A stretch of DNA of 64,000 nucleotides from Mesorhizobium muleiense. GTDB lineage: Bacteria > Pseudomonadota > Alphaproteobacteria > Rhizobiales > Rhizobiaceae. Location of the stretch: contig NZ_FNEE01000021.1 of NCBI RefSeq assembly GCF_900099905.1, forward strand, positions 40,099-104,098. Reading direction: 5' to 3'. Made by a program: the position numbers and the translations under genes. This document shows, piece after piece, positions 54,791 through 63,203 of this stretch; within the stretch, counting starts at the first letter, position 1, and the number at the start of each line of letters is the position of its first letter. Below the pieces are notes generated by a model. It saw only the letters and a program-made list of their open reading frames with translations, searched no databases and was not told the origin of the DNA.

Positions 54791-54805
54791 CGCAGGAAAC
54801 CGGCG
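54791..54805 (-). promoter_or_regulatory. Operator-like palindrome upstream of ehuB set 2 (site 11 of 12)
   Basis: CGCAG-GAAAC-CGGCG, 121 bases before the ATG, with GCGCGAA at 54771-54777 on the gene side. Confidence 0.6.
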
Positions 54806-55634
54806 ATTCAGGCGCCATTCACGCCTTCTGTGCCATCTCCGTTGGATTGGGAGGCTGCCGATCGTGATCTCCCACTAGGCATCCTTGGCCGGCACTCTGG
54901 TGGCGCATCTCAAAGCCGTGTTCGGCAGCAGTGGATCGTGCTTTTAGGTGGGGTACGCGATGTGCATGACCTTTTACACTTCGTTCTGCAGCCGGCGCTC
55001 GCGCACGGGTGTCAGGCGGCGCCATCTTCTCGTTGCCTCGATCACGGCATCACGGCGTCGGCAACGCATCGTGATGTTCGCCGGACGGGGTGTGATTATC
55101 ATATGAATAAGGCGAGCTTTCTTCCTTGCCCAAAAGGGCTTCTCCCCGACAGGCTCGCCCTTATCCCCGCCGCGGGGTGAAGCGGGAGTCCGGGTCCTTG
55201 AGCGTTGCAGAGGCGGGTCCCGAAAAGCCTCATATCCGTTGGCACTCGTGCCGCGCGCCAGGATCGCCCCCCGTCTTTGAATCTGCGGGTTTGCGCAGCA
55301 GCTTCTGCACCCCGCCCACGACACTCAGATTGCGATCTGCAAGCGTGGCCGGCTGCAGATCAGAACCCGACTGGGATAAGGCGGGATGGGTGAACGGGCG
55401 ATTGCTCGGAATACTGGCCGGCTTGCGTAGAATGCGCCGGCGTGAAGCCGATCAGGACGAGAGTATCGTCGATCTACAGTAGGTCGCAGAATTCTGCGTC
55501 ACCACCCTCTCCCCGAACACGGCTTAAGGATTAAGAGATCGGCTCGCGCTTTTGGACTCCACCGTTTTGAGACCGGCGACGCCCGCAATCGATAGGCTAC
55601 CAAACGTGCGCTTCCGCGAAAGCAGCTAACCAGA
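54806..55634. other. Intergenic, no recognised gene
   Basis: About 830 bases between the ehu operon promoter and the SDR gene. Several overlapping frames on both strands are open, but none has a recognisable domain or a convincing ribosome-binding site. Confidence 0.35.
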
Positions 55635-56426
55635 TTACGCAACCAGGCGGCTACTGCCCCCGTCCATCGTTATTGTTGTTCCGTTCAGATATCTCGCGCC
55701 GTCCCCCACAATGAATGCGATTAGTTCCGCAAGCTCATTGGCTGTTCCGATCCGTCCCAAGGGATTGGCCGCAGCAATCCTTCCAGTGGCGGACTGTCGA
55801 TCGAGTCCCTCGTCAACCATAATTTCCTCAATTCTCCTGCGCATCCTGCCGGTGTCAAAGTATCCTGGCGCTACAACATTTACGCGAACGCCACTTCCTG
55901 CAAGAGTATCAGCAAGGTGCTTGGCGACTACTGCTATCCCGGCTCGCATGACATTCGACGCAACCCTGTGGTCGGTCGCTTCGTGGATACCGGCCGACGT
56001 CACATAGACGATATCCCCCCCACGCTCCGACGCTTTCATCACTTTGGCTGCGGCTCGCGACAGCCGCACTGCACTCAGTAGCAACATCTCGTATGACTCA
56101 TCCCAATCGTCGTCACTTAAAGTGTCGATAGTTCCGTATGGCGCGTGGCCAGAATTCACGACGAGGCAATCAACGCCTCCCAACAGATTGAGTGTACGAT
56201 CGAACAAAGTGTCAACATCTGATCGTCGCGATAGATCTGCAACGATACCATGAGCAACTTCGCATCTCGATTTGTCCCTCAGTTCGGCAACAGCTTTATC
56301 CAAGTCCGGCTGATTTCGCCCGCAAATGACCACCTGCGCTCCATCTTGCCCAAGTCTATTTGCAATTGCGAACCCTAGACCTTTGCTGGCAGCAGTGACG
56401 AGAACCCTTCGGGTACTTCTATGCAT
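55635..56426 (-). CDS. Short-chain dehydrogenase/reductase family protein lacking the YxxxK motif
   Basis: The 263-residue Rossmann-fold protein has the SDR cofactor motif TAASKGLGFAIA near the N-terminus, NSGHAPYG in the NAG position, and a C-terminal GTTITMDGG. At the catalytic site, where classical enzymes have Ser-Tyr-xxx-Lys, it reads VTSAGIHEATDHRVASNVMRAG: the Ser is there, but Tyr and Lys are not. It belongs to the atypical SDRs whose activity may differ. ATG 56426 has GAGAGGGC in front. It lies downstream of the GMC oxidoreductase gene on the same strand. Confidence 0.82.
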   Translation of the reverse strand: MHRSTRRVLVTAASKGLGFAIANRLGQDGAQVVICGRNQPDLDKAVAELRDKSRCEVAHGIVADLSRRSDVDTLFDRTLNLLGGVDCLVVNSGHAPYGTIDTLSDDDWDESYEMLLLSAVRLSRAAAKVMKASERGGDIVYVTSAGIHEATDHRVASNVMRAGIAVVAKHLADTLAGSGVRVNVVAPGYFDTGRMRRRIEEIMVDEGLDRQSATGRIAAANPLGRIGTANELAELIAFIVGDGARYLNGTTITMDGGSSRLVA

Positions 56427-56708
56427 TTGATGCCCTCTCAAATTGGCAGCTGTATTCGTGTAAACGTGCGATCAATTAACATGCTCAACGGTCACGATAA
56501 CAGCGGGACCTCAAGCTGAGCCAACCCGAATATGAGCTTTTCCAGGATCGTGCGCGTCGCGGCCGCCGCAAGCAATTTGGACCTTTCGATATAGATCATG
56601 GCTGCCGAGATGCGGGTGAGATCCCTGGTTTTTGCGTTACATGTCGCGGGAACAAGCAACGCGATCCGGCCGGAGATCATATCGAATTCTACCTGACAAC
56701 CTACACCT

Positions 56709-58394
56709 TCATTGCTGCTCCCGCTCGTGCAGTATGGCGTCGCTCATCTTCTCGGCAACCATAATCGTAGGGATGTTCGTATTTGCTCGCGGGCAGAATG
56801 GCATCACGGACGCATCGGCGATTCTTAAACCTGATAGTCCATGAACGCGGCCTGACGGATCCGTTACGCTGGTGGGATCCTGAGCAGATCCCATTCTGCA
56901 CGTTGAAGTTGGATGAAAGTTCCCAAAAACATTCTGTCGAACAAAGCGGTCTAGAAGCTCGTCGTTGGTTAGGAGGTCTGAGATGCTGCGGCCATCTGTG
57001 ATTGCGAATCTGATAAGGCTTCGACGAAGCGACGAGGAACTATCCATAAGCCCGGCGAGAAGGGATGTGAGACCGTAGTTCAAACGGTTGTACTTACCTA
57101 TGCGCTTTGCTCGTCCGGTCCAGGTGGAAGGAAATGGGTCCAGCGCAATATTCACCAAAGCCTTGTGATTGATCAGTCGTGCAACGAATCTAAACGCGCT
57201 TTTCAGCCGCTGCGCGTCGCGTTCGTCGCTCAACATGTCAAAATTAACTTCTGGCTCAGCGAGATGAGAGGGACTTACGAGCGAAACAGTTCCTGTCGAG
57301 TAGACGCGATTAACCCAGAAATTGAGCGTCCCTAGACGTTGGCCAACGGGATGCCAGGCAGACTTTGCCAGAACCGAGACGGCCATATCGGTAAGGGGGC
57401 AACCGTCGTGACCGGATGAATATCGAGCATGCATCTGGATATATCCTGTCGCGGTCGGCAACATCCTATCCTTCGGTTTCAAGTACGCCGATATGGCGAC
57501 CCCGGCGTGCTCCTGCAGATTTTTTCCGACCCCTTCAACGTCTGCGATGACTTGAATACCGAGTTTTGATAGAGCCTTACCTGGGCCAATCCCGGATCGC
57601 ATCAATATCGCCGGTGAATGAATAGCGCCAGCACATAAGATCACCGTTTGAGCTCTATAGGATAGTTGGCCAGTTTTACTATCAGTATCCACACCCGTTA
57701 CCTGGCGACACGAAAAGGTTAACTTTACGACCGTGGTCTCAGGCAATATTATTAGGTTAGGCCGAGCGCGGACACTCTCTGGCAAATAGGCCATCGCAGC
57801 TGATACGCGGCGACGGGCGAGATTTGTGAGTGGAACAACTGAGTGGCCATCGCGGAACTCACCGTTGAAGTCTGGCCGGTAGGGTATATTCTCGTCTTCA
57901 AAAGCAGTCGACACCGCGTTGACGAACCCTGACCACTCTCCCTTATCGGCACGGCTAATCGGCAGCGGCCCGCTATTGCCGTGGAAGCGATCGCGAAAGT
58001 CCAGATCGCATTCAAGCCGGCGGAAATATGGCAGGACGCCTTCCCAATCCCAACCCGTTGCCCCGGTGGACGCCCACTCATCATAATCGGCAGGGCCGCC
58101 CCGGTTAGCGACCTGAGCGTTGATACTGGAGCCTCCTCCAATGACACGAGCTTGCTCATAGTGGACACGTCGGTTGCTAGTTCGCGCAACCGCTGCGGTC
58201 AGCGACGGCCATTGGTACCGTTGGTTATAGTAAGCTCGCGTAGGGTTGCCATCGAGGATATCATCAGGGATAGCGTGCGGGGGAAAGTCAGGACCAGCCT
58301 CTATGAGCAGGACGCGACTGCCATTGGCCGACAACCTGTTGGCCATGACGCATCCGGATGAGCCGCCACCCACAATTATATAGTCGAAAAGCAA
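56709..58394 (-). CDS. GMC-family FAD oxidoreductase (choline dehydrogenase-like)
   Basis: The protein of about 561 residues has the GMC N-terminal FAD motif YIIVGGGSSGCVMANRLS, the second signature ARVIGGGSSINAQV, the third LCAGAIHSPAILMRSGIG and the C-terminal catalytic His region FHPTSTCRMG. TTG 58394 is the likely start, because GGAGGGG stands just before it and homology begins at once; a longer in-frame ATG at 58451 exists. The family oxidises alcohols, including choline. With the neighbouring aldehyde dehydrogenase it could perform a two-step alcohol-to-acid oxidation, but choline is not demonstrated. Confidence 0.86.
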   Translation of the reverse strand: MLFDYIIVGGGSSGCVMANRLSANGSRVLLIEAGPDFPPHAIPDDILDGNPTRAYYNQRYQWPSLTAAVARTSNRRVHYEQARVIGGGSSINAQVANRGGPADYDEWASTGATGWDWEGVLPYFRRLECDLDFRDRFHGNSGPLPISRADKGEWSGFVNAVSTAFEDENIPYRPDFNGEFRDGHSVVPLTNLARRRVSAAMAYLPESVRARPNLIILPETTVVKLTFSCRQVTGVDTDSKTGQLSYRAQTVILCAGAIHSPAILMRSGIGPGKALSKLGIQVIADVEGVGKNLQEHAGVAISAYLKPKDRMLPTATGYIQMHARYSSGHDGCPLTDMAVSVLAKSAWHPVGQRLGTLNFWVNRVYSTGTVSLVSPSHLAEPEVNFDMLSDERDAQRLKSAFRFVARLINHKALVNIALDPFPSTWTGRAKRIGKYNRLNYGLTSLLAGLMDSSSSLRRSLIRFAITDGRSISDLLTNDELLDRFVRQNVFGNFHPTSTCRMGSAQDPTSVTDPSGRVHGLSGLRIADASVMPFCPRANTNIPTIMVAEKMSDAILHEREQQ

Positions 58395-58817
58395 CGACCC
58401 CTCCCATCTTGCGAGAGAAAAATAAGCACAATTCCACAGTGAGACCTGCAAAGAGAGCCGTTATTAGCAGGGAAGCTGCAATCTTCTGTGGTGTCCGCAG
58501 AATGTGCTCTTCGGCTGTAGTCCTACGTAGAGATGCCAATTTCCCCCGCCAGCACTGAAGGAGTCTTATAACCATCGAACCCAGCCTCAACCGAGACGCG
58601 GGCGAGTTTTACCCGCACACGACCTCAGTTTTTTCGGGAGCGATTGCACGAACTCGCACTGCTGCCGATAGTGTGCGTGCTAGCGCATTGCGCGTGGCCA
58701 CGACGCATTCATCGCGAAGGCGCCACGCGAGCAAAGCACGGAGAAGCATGCCGCAATTATCTCGACTTCTTGCAGTTCTAGCTCGGTGGAATAATCAATC
58801 GATGGCCTATCTCACCG
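58395..58817. other. Intergenic between GMC oxidoreductase and aldehyde dehydrogenase genes
   Basis: 423 bases with no supportable gene. It should contain the GMC promoter; I find no copy of the palindromic operator with both arms here. Confidence 0.4.
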
Positions 58818-60359
58818 CTACGGCTGAACAAGATCGCTTAACGCAATTGCCTGAGAAGGTCCCTGATCGCGCGTGACGGTGCGGCTCTGGGCCCTGCTGC
58901 CTTCACCGGATGATGGCGGCGAGATTCGGATGCCGATATTTCTCGTCTGGACGTAGCCATCAAGTGCTTCCTGCCCCTTTTCCCGGCCGTAGCCAGACTG
59001 CTTCACTCCCCCGAACGGTGTTTCTACGCCGCCGACGTACCACCCATTCACGTACACTTGGCCGGCCCAAAGGCGATCGGCGCACCACAGAGCACGGTCA
59101 ATATCCCGCGTGAACACGCCAGCTGCCAACCCTTGATCGGTATCGTTGGCTAGTTCGATCCCCGTAGCTGGGTCATCGAAAACAGTTACCGCGAGAACGG
59201 GACCGAATACTTCTTTCTGGAAGAGATTACTGTCTCGCGTGACATCTGCAAAAACAGTAGCGGCCATGAAATAGCCGCTCCGCTCCGAAAGTGCGGCTCC
59301 ACCGGTTACCGCCCGTGCCCCCTCCAAAAGGGCAATCTCACACGCTTCCGTGACCCCCTTGCGCTGCTTCTTGGAGATCATGGGTGTGAGGTCACAATTT
59401 TCTCGCCCCGGACCAACGGTTAATCCTTCGACGCAAACCTTCACTTTCTCCAATAATTCGTCTGCGATCGATCGTTGGACGAGCAGTCTTGTTAAGTTGT
59501 TGCAATTCTGGCCGGCGTTCAAATAGGTTCCGATACGCACCGCGTCTACCACGGCATCGAGATCCGCGTCGGAATACACGACTGCAGCTGACTTGCCGCC
59601 CAGTTCCATGATACAGGGAACGATGCGTTCCGAGGCGGCCTTGAGCACCGTTCGCCCAGTTGCCGTGGATCCCGTGAAGACGATGTGACGAACATCGGGA
59701 TGCTCGATCAGCGCTTGGCCAGCGGTCTGGCCGTAACCGGTGATCACATTTACGGCTCCGGCAGGCAACCCCGCGGTTTCACAGGCGCGCGCAAACTCGA
59801 CCCCAGACAGGGGTGCCAATTCCGGAGACTTCACCACGACTGAGTTGCCAGTGGCAATGGCGCAAGCAAGCGAACGAGCCATTAGTTCAAGAGGGCCATT
59901 CCAGGGCACGATCTGGGCCGACACACCGAAGGGGCTCCTGACGGTGTAGTCGACAAACTCGGCGCCGCGAGGGATCGATCGACCTTCAAGCTTATCGGCC
60001 AGGCCGGCATAGTAGCGAAGGTAGCGTATAGCTGTGCGAACCTCACCCCGGGCAAGATCCAACGCCTTGCCCGTCTCGATGCAGTTAATGGTCGCGATCT
60101 CCTCGCTCCGCGCCTCGAGCGCGTCTGCCACACGAAATAGCATTTGTCCCCGGTCGTAGGGATGCATGTCTATCAGAACGCGGTCGCGAAAAACGCGGTT
60201 GGCGGCAGCAACGGCGAGATGAACTTCTTCAGGTCCCGCCTCCGCAACGACCGCAATGGTCTCCCCATTAGAGGGGTCATCAACCTCAATCCGTCCGCCG
60301 GACGAAGAATCTCTCCACTCTCCGTCTATATAATTCTTGACTACTTCTGCGCCAGCCAT
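58818..60359 (-). CDS. Aldehyde dehydrogenase (PuuC/betaine-aldehyde-type)
   Basis: The 513-residue enzyme has catalytic Cys286 in NAGQNCNNLTR, Glu252 in MELGGKSAAVV, the cofactor loop FTGSTATGR and the PWNGPLELMA entrance motif. ATG 60359 has TGGAGGA eight bases upstream. The last ~30 residues (after RNIGIRI) are a non-conserved, polar extension. It lies between the EctB/DoeD-like aminotransferase and the GMC oxidoreductase on one strand. It could oxidise the aldehyde made by either. Confidence 0.87.
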   Translation of the reverse strand: MAGAEVVKNYIDGEWRDSSSGGRIEVDDPSNGETIAVVAEAGPEEVHLAVAAANRVFRDRVLIDMHPYDRGQMLFRVADALEARSEEIATINCIETGKALDLARGEVRTAIRYLRYYAGLADKLEGRSIPRGAEFVDYTVRSPFGVSAQIVPWNGPLELMARSLACAIATGNSVVVKSPELAPLSGVEFARACETAGLPAGAVNVITGYGQTAGQALIEHPDVRHIVFTGSTATGRTVLKAASERIVPCIMELGGKSAAVVYSDADLDAVVDAVRIGTYLNAGQNCNNLTRLLVQRSIADELLEKVKVCVEGLTVGPGRENCDLTPMISKKQRKGVTEACEIALLEGARAVTGGAALSERSGYFMAATVFADVTRDSNLFQKEVFGPVLAVTVFDDPATGIELANDTDQGLAAGVFTRDIDRALWCADRLWAGQVYVNGWYVGGVETPFGGVKQSGYGREKGQEALDGYVQTRNIGIRISPPSSGEGSRAQSRTVTRDQGPSQAIALSDLVQP

Positions 60360-60532
60360 CGAAAAATCCTCCACACTTACCTATCATCCACGCAGAAGTA
60401 CTGACGTGCGGCACAGTCCGTATGGTTTGGCGATGCCAAAGCGGAAACGCATTCGGACTGCCTGAGCATCGAACTGACCTGCGAAGACAAATGCAGACCG
60501 ATCGGTGCTGCTTTTGTCGTACGCCTCTTCTG

Positions 60533-61831
60533 TCAGCTACTTGCCGCCGTGCTGTCCTGCACCGTTCGTACGCAGTCGCGGATGATTGACAAGCCCCGAC
60601 GCAGATCAGCCTCGGCTATAGTGAGGGCCGGCATGAACTTTAGTACTTCACCATATGAACCAGCGGTTTCTAAGACCAAACGTCGAGCGAAGGCCTCCTT
60701 CGAAACGCGCGCAGGCAATGAGTGATCCTTTGGTGAAACGAGCCCATACATCAGGCCGCGGCCTCGTACGCTCAGCCCGAGTCCTTGGTGATCGGCGGCA
60801 ATAGATGCAAGCTCGGTAGCTAGGATCTCAGATTTCCGCGCAATCTCATCCTCAAACTTTGAATCGGACCAGTAAGTTTCAAGTGCCGCGCGAGCAGTGA
60901 CGAAAGCCAAATTGTTGCCCCGGAATGTCCCGGTATGGGCGGCGGGCTTCCAAACGTCCAGGTCGGGCTTGATTAGAACAAGAGCCATCGGCGTCCCGTA
61001 TGCCGACAACGACTTGGACAAGGTAACGATGTCTGGCACGATGCCAGATGGTTCGAAGCTGAAAAACTTCCCCGTGCGTCCGACACCAGCCTGGATGTCA
61101 TCCAGGATCAATACAATCCCATGCCGCGAAGTTAGCTCACGCAACCGCCGCAACCATTCAACACTGGCAGGATTGATACCTCCTTCGCCTTGAACTGCCT
61201 CGAGGATCACCGCGGCAGGGGTATCAAAACCGCTTGACGGATCGGCGAGAAGCTTCTCAAGATAGTCGATCGTGTCGAATGATTCCCCGAGATAACCCTC
61301 GTATGGCAACGACGTCACGTGGGCCAGCGGAAAGCCCGCGGCTGCCCTCATATCTTTATTGCCGGTGGCCGCCAACGATCCGGCGCTGACCCCGTGATAC
61401 GACCCCGTAAACGACACAATATTTGACCGGCCCGTTACCTGACGAGCCAGCTTCAGCGCCGCCTCCACGGCATTGGCACCTGTAGGACCCGTGAACTGCA
61501 GCTTGTATGTCAGGCCACGCGGCTTCAGGATATAGCGCTCGAAAGCTTCAATAAATCCCTTCTTGGCTGTTGTAGCGAGATCAAGGCTGTGCACGATGCC
61601 ATCGCGCTCAATATAGTCTAGCAACGCCTGCTTAAAGGCTGGGTTGTTATGGCCGTAGTTGAGCGCACCCGCTCCACCGAAGAAATCTAAGTATTCCTGA
61701 CCGTCTGCCGCTGTGAGTGTCGTGCCAACACCCCGATCGAATAGGACCGGAAATGAGCGGACGTAGCTACGCACTTCAGACTCCAAGCGGTCGAAGAGTG
61801 CGAGGCTAACATCTTTGGCAATCTGGTTCAT
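60533..61831 (-). CDS. doeD: Diaminobutyrate--2-oxoglutarate aminotransferase, EctB/DoeD-like
   Basis: The 432-residue class III aminotransferase closely follows the EctB/DoeD pattern. It has FFGGAGALNYGHNNP, LQFTGPTGANAVEAALKLAR, FTGSYHGVSAGSLAATGN, ILEAVQGEGGIN, LILDDIQAGVGRTGKFF with the PLP Asp, Lys273 in LSKSLSAYGTPMALVLI, and HTGTFRGNNLAFV. EctB makes diaminobutyrate in ectoine synthesis; DoeD uses it in ectoine breakdown. As ectA and ectC are absent while two DoeA-like hydrolases are present, the catabolic role is more likely, giving aspartate semialdehyde for a dehydrogenase. AAGGAGTC precedes the ATG. Operator-like site at 61965-61979. Confidence 0.85.
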   Translation of the reverse strand: MNQIAKDVSLALFDRLESEVRSYVRSFPVLFDRGVGTTLTAADGQEYLDFFGGAGALNYGHNNPAFKQALLDYIERDGIVHSLDLATTAKKGFIEAFERYILKPRGLTYKLQFTGPTGANAVEAALKLARQVTGRSNIVSFTGSYHGVSAGSLAATGNKDMRAAAGFPLAHVTSLPYEGYLGESFDTIDYLEKLLADPSSGFDTPAAVILEAVQGEGGINPASVEWLRRLRELTSRHGIVLILDDIQAGVGRTGKFFSFEPSGIVPDIVTLSKSLSAYGTPMALVLIKPDLDVWKPAAHTGTFRGNNLAFVTARAALETYWSDSKFEDEIARKSEILATELASIAADHQGLGLSVRGRGLMYGLVSPKDHSLPARVSKEAFARRLVLETAGSYGEVLKFMPALTIAEADLRRGLSIIRDCVRTVQDSTAASS

Positions 61832-62279
61832 AAAGGCGGACTCCTTCGAGTTGGGCAGCCTGTAAGGCTAGTGGCCGGTTCAAATGTGAAGAGGACGGCC
61901 AGTGCCGTTTCTTGTAACATACCGGGTCCCGCAGCCCGGGTTGAGCGAAATATCGACCGGTAACCGCAGGAAATCAGCGTTCTATAGCCGGTTGCGCAGA
62001 TTTCGAACAATTTGGCTCGTTGTGCCGGGTTGGCCAGCTACCAAACGGGCGGATGGCTCGCTAAGGATCTCCGTGAGGAAGCCGAGCGCGACGCCTCCGA
62101 TGATGCCGAAGCGATCAGCTTGCGATTGGGCAAAGACCCAAACGAGGTTCGAACGCGCATGCCTGATCACGACAGAGCAGGTTTGACGCCGGTCTCCTCG
62201 TTCAATCGATGACGCCGCGTTTGTCATGGCAATTGGTGATTAATTCCGCGATCTCCTTTCCGTCAATCCGGATGCCATC
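61832..62279. other. Intergenic between purU and the EctB/DoeD-like gene
   Basis: 448 bases with the operator-like palindrome near the aminotransferase. A minus-strand frame (61982-62227) has no recognised family. No clear terminator behind purU was found. Confidence 0.4.
61965..61979 (-). promoter_or_regulatory. Operator-like palindrome upstream of EctB/DoeD-like gene (site 12 of 12)
   Basis: CGCAG-GAAAT-CAGCG, 134 bases before the ATG, with GAGCGAA at 61943-61949 on the gene side. Confidence 0.6.
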
Positions 62280-63165
62280 TCAGCCCATCCTTTCGGAACG
62301 GTGAGAACCGGGGCTTGCCGGGAAAACGACGGTTCGGTTCCCATTGATGAAGGTGCGATAGTGGATATGCGCGTGGATAGCGCGGGCCAATACTTGGCTT
62401 TCCACATCGCGGCCGATGGAAACGTAATTCTCAGTGCTCTGCGCATGTGTGATACGGGCAACGTCTTGCTCGATGATCGGACCCTCATCGAGATCAGCGG
62501 TAACGTCATGCGCCGTAGCGCCAATCAGCTTCACGCCGCGCTCGAAAGCCTGTTTGTAGGGGTTGGCGCCCTTGAAGGACGGCAGGAATGAATGATGAAT
62601 GTTGATGATCCGGCCGGACATCTTCTGGCAGAGCGCATCGGAGAGTATTTGCATGTATCGCGCGAGCACGACGAGTTCCGTCCGGGTCCCCTCAACGACG
62701 TGCATCAGCTGGGCTTCGGCCTGCGGCTTGTTTTCCTTCGTGACCTTGATGTGGTGGAAAGGAATATCATGATTCACGACCACCTTTCTGATAAGTCAGG
62801 TGGTTGGAGACAACGCCGACGATATCGATCGGCAGGGCTCCGATCTGCCATCGGTAGAGGAGATCGTTCAGACAGTGTCCGAAGTTCGAAACCATCAATA
62901 AAACCTTCATGCGATGCGTGCCGTCATGCAAATTCCATGACATGCAGAACTCGTCCGCAATGGGGTGGAAGCCCTCTTCAATTGCCTTCCGTTCGGCTCC
63001 CTCCTCGCTGATAAAGGAGACGCGCATGAAGAACTTACCTGTATCAAGGTCATCGAACTGCGAGCTGTCGACAATGTTGCAGCCTTGAGCTGAGAGGAGG
63101 CTCGAGATCGCAGCAAAGATTCCCCGTGCGGCCGGGCACGAGACCGTCAAAACGTATTGCTTCAT
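62280..63165 (-). pseudogene. purU: Formyltetrahydrofolate deformylase PurU, with a one-base frameshift
   Basis: The first frame (63165 down to 62767) has the N-terminal ACT domain (MKQYVLTVSCPAARGIFAAI) and the start of the hydrolase domain (VLLMVSNFGHCLNDLLYRWQ, VVSNHLTYQK). The second (from about 62786 down to 62280) continues VVNHDIPFHHIKV, SGRIINIHHSFLPSFKGANPY, ADLDEGPIIEQD and FINGNRTVVFPASPGS. The expected TYQKVVVNHD is broken by one extra G near 62786. All motifs are otherwise kept, so sequencing error or fresh inactivation is likely. PurU releases formate from 10-formyl-tetrahydrofolate, which suits folate-dependent N-demethylation. It follows etfA by 38 bases. Confidence 0.85.
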
Positions 63166-63203
63166 GGATCGTTACCATCGTGCCGGTGATTAGATTTGGC
63201 AGA

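Noticed and set aside
60391..60405. Another CGCAG palindrome-like site before the aldehyde dehydrogenase at 60.4 kb
   Set aside because: One arm is imperfect, it lies only 32 bases from the start codon, and the TTCGC-like half element is missing.
60533..61831. Ectoine biosynthesis (ectABC) locus
   Set aside because: Only the EctB/DoeD-type aminotransferase is present. ectA and ectC are missing and DoeA-like genes are nearby, so catabolism is the better reading.
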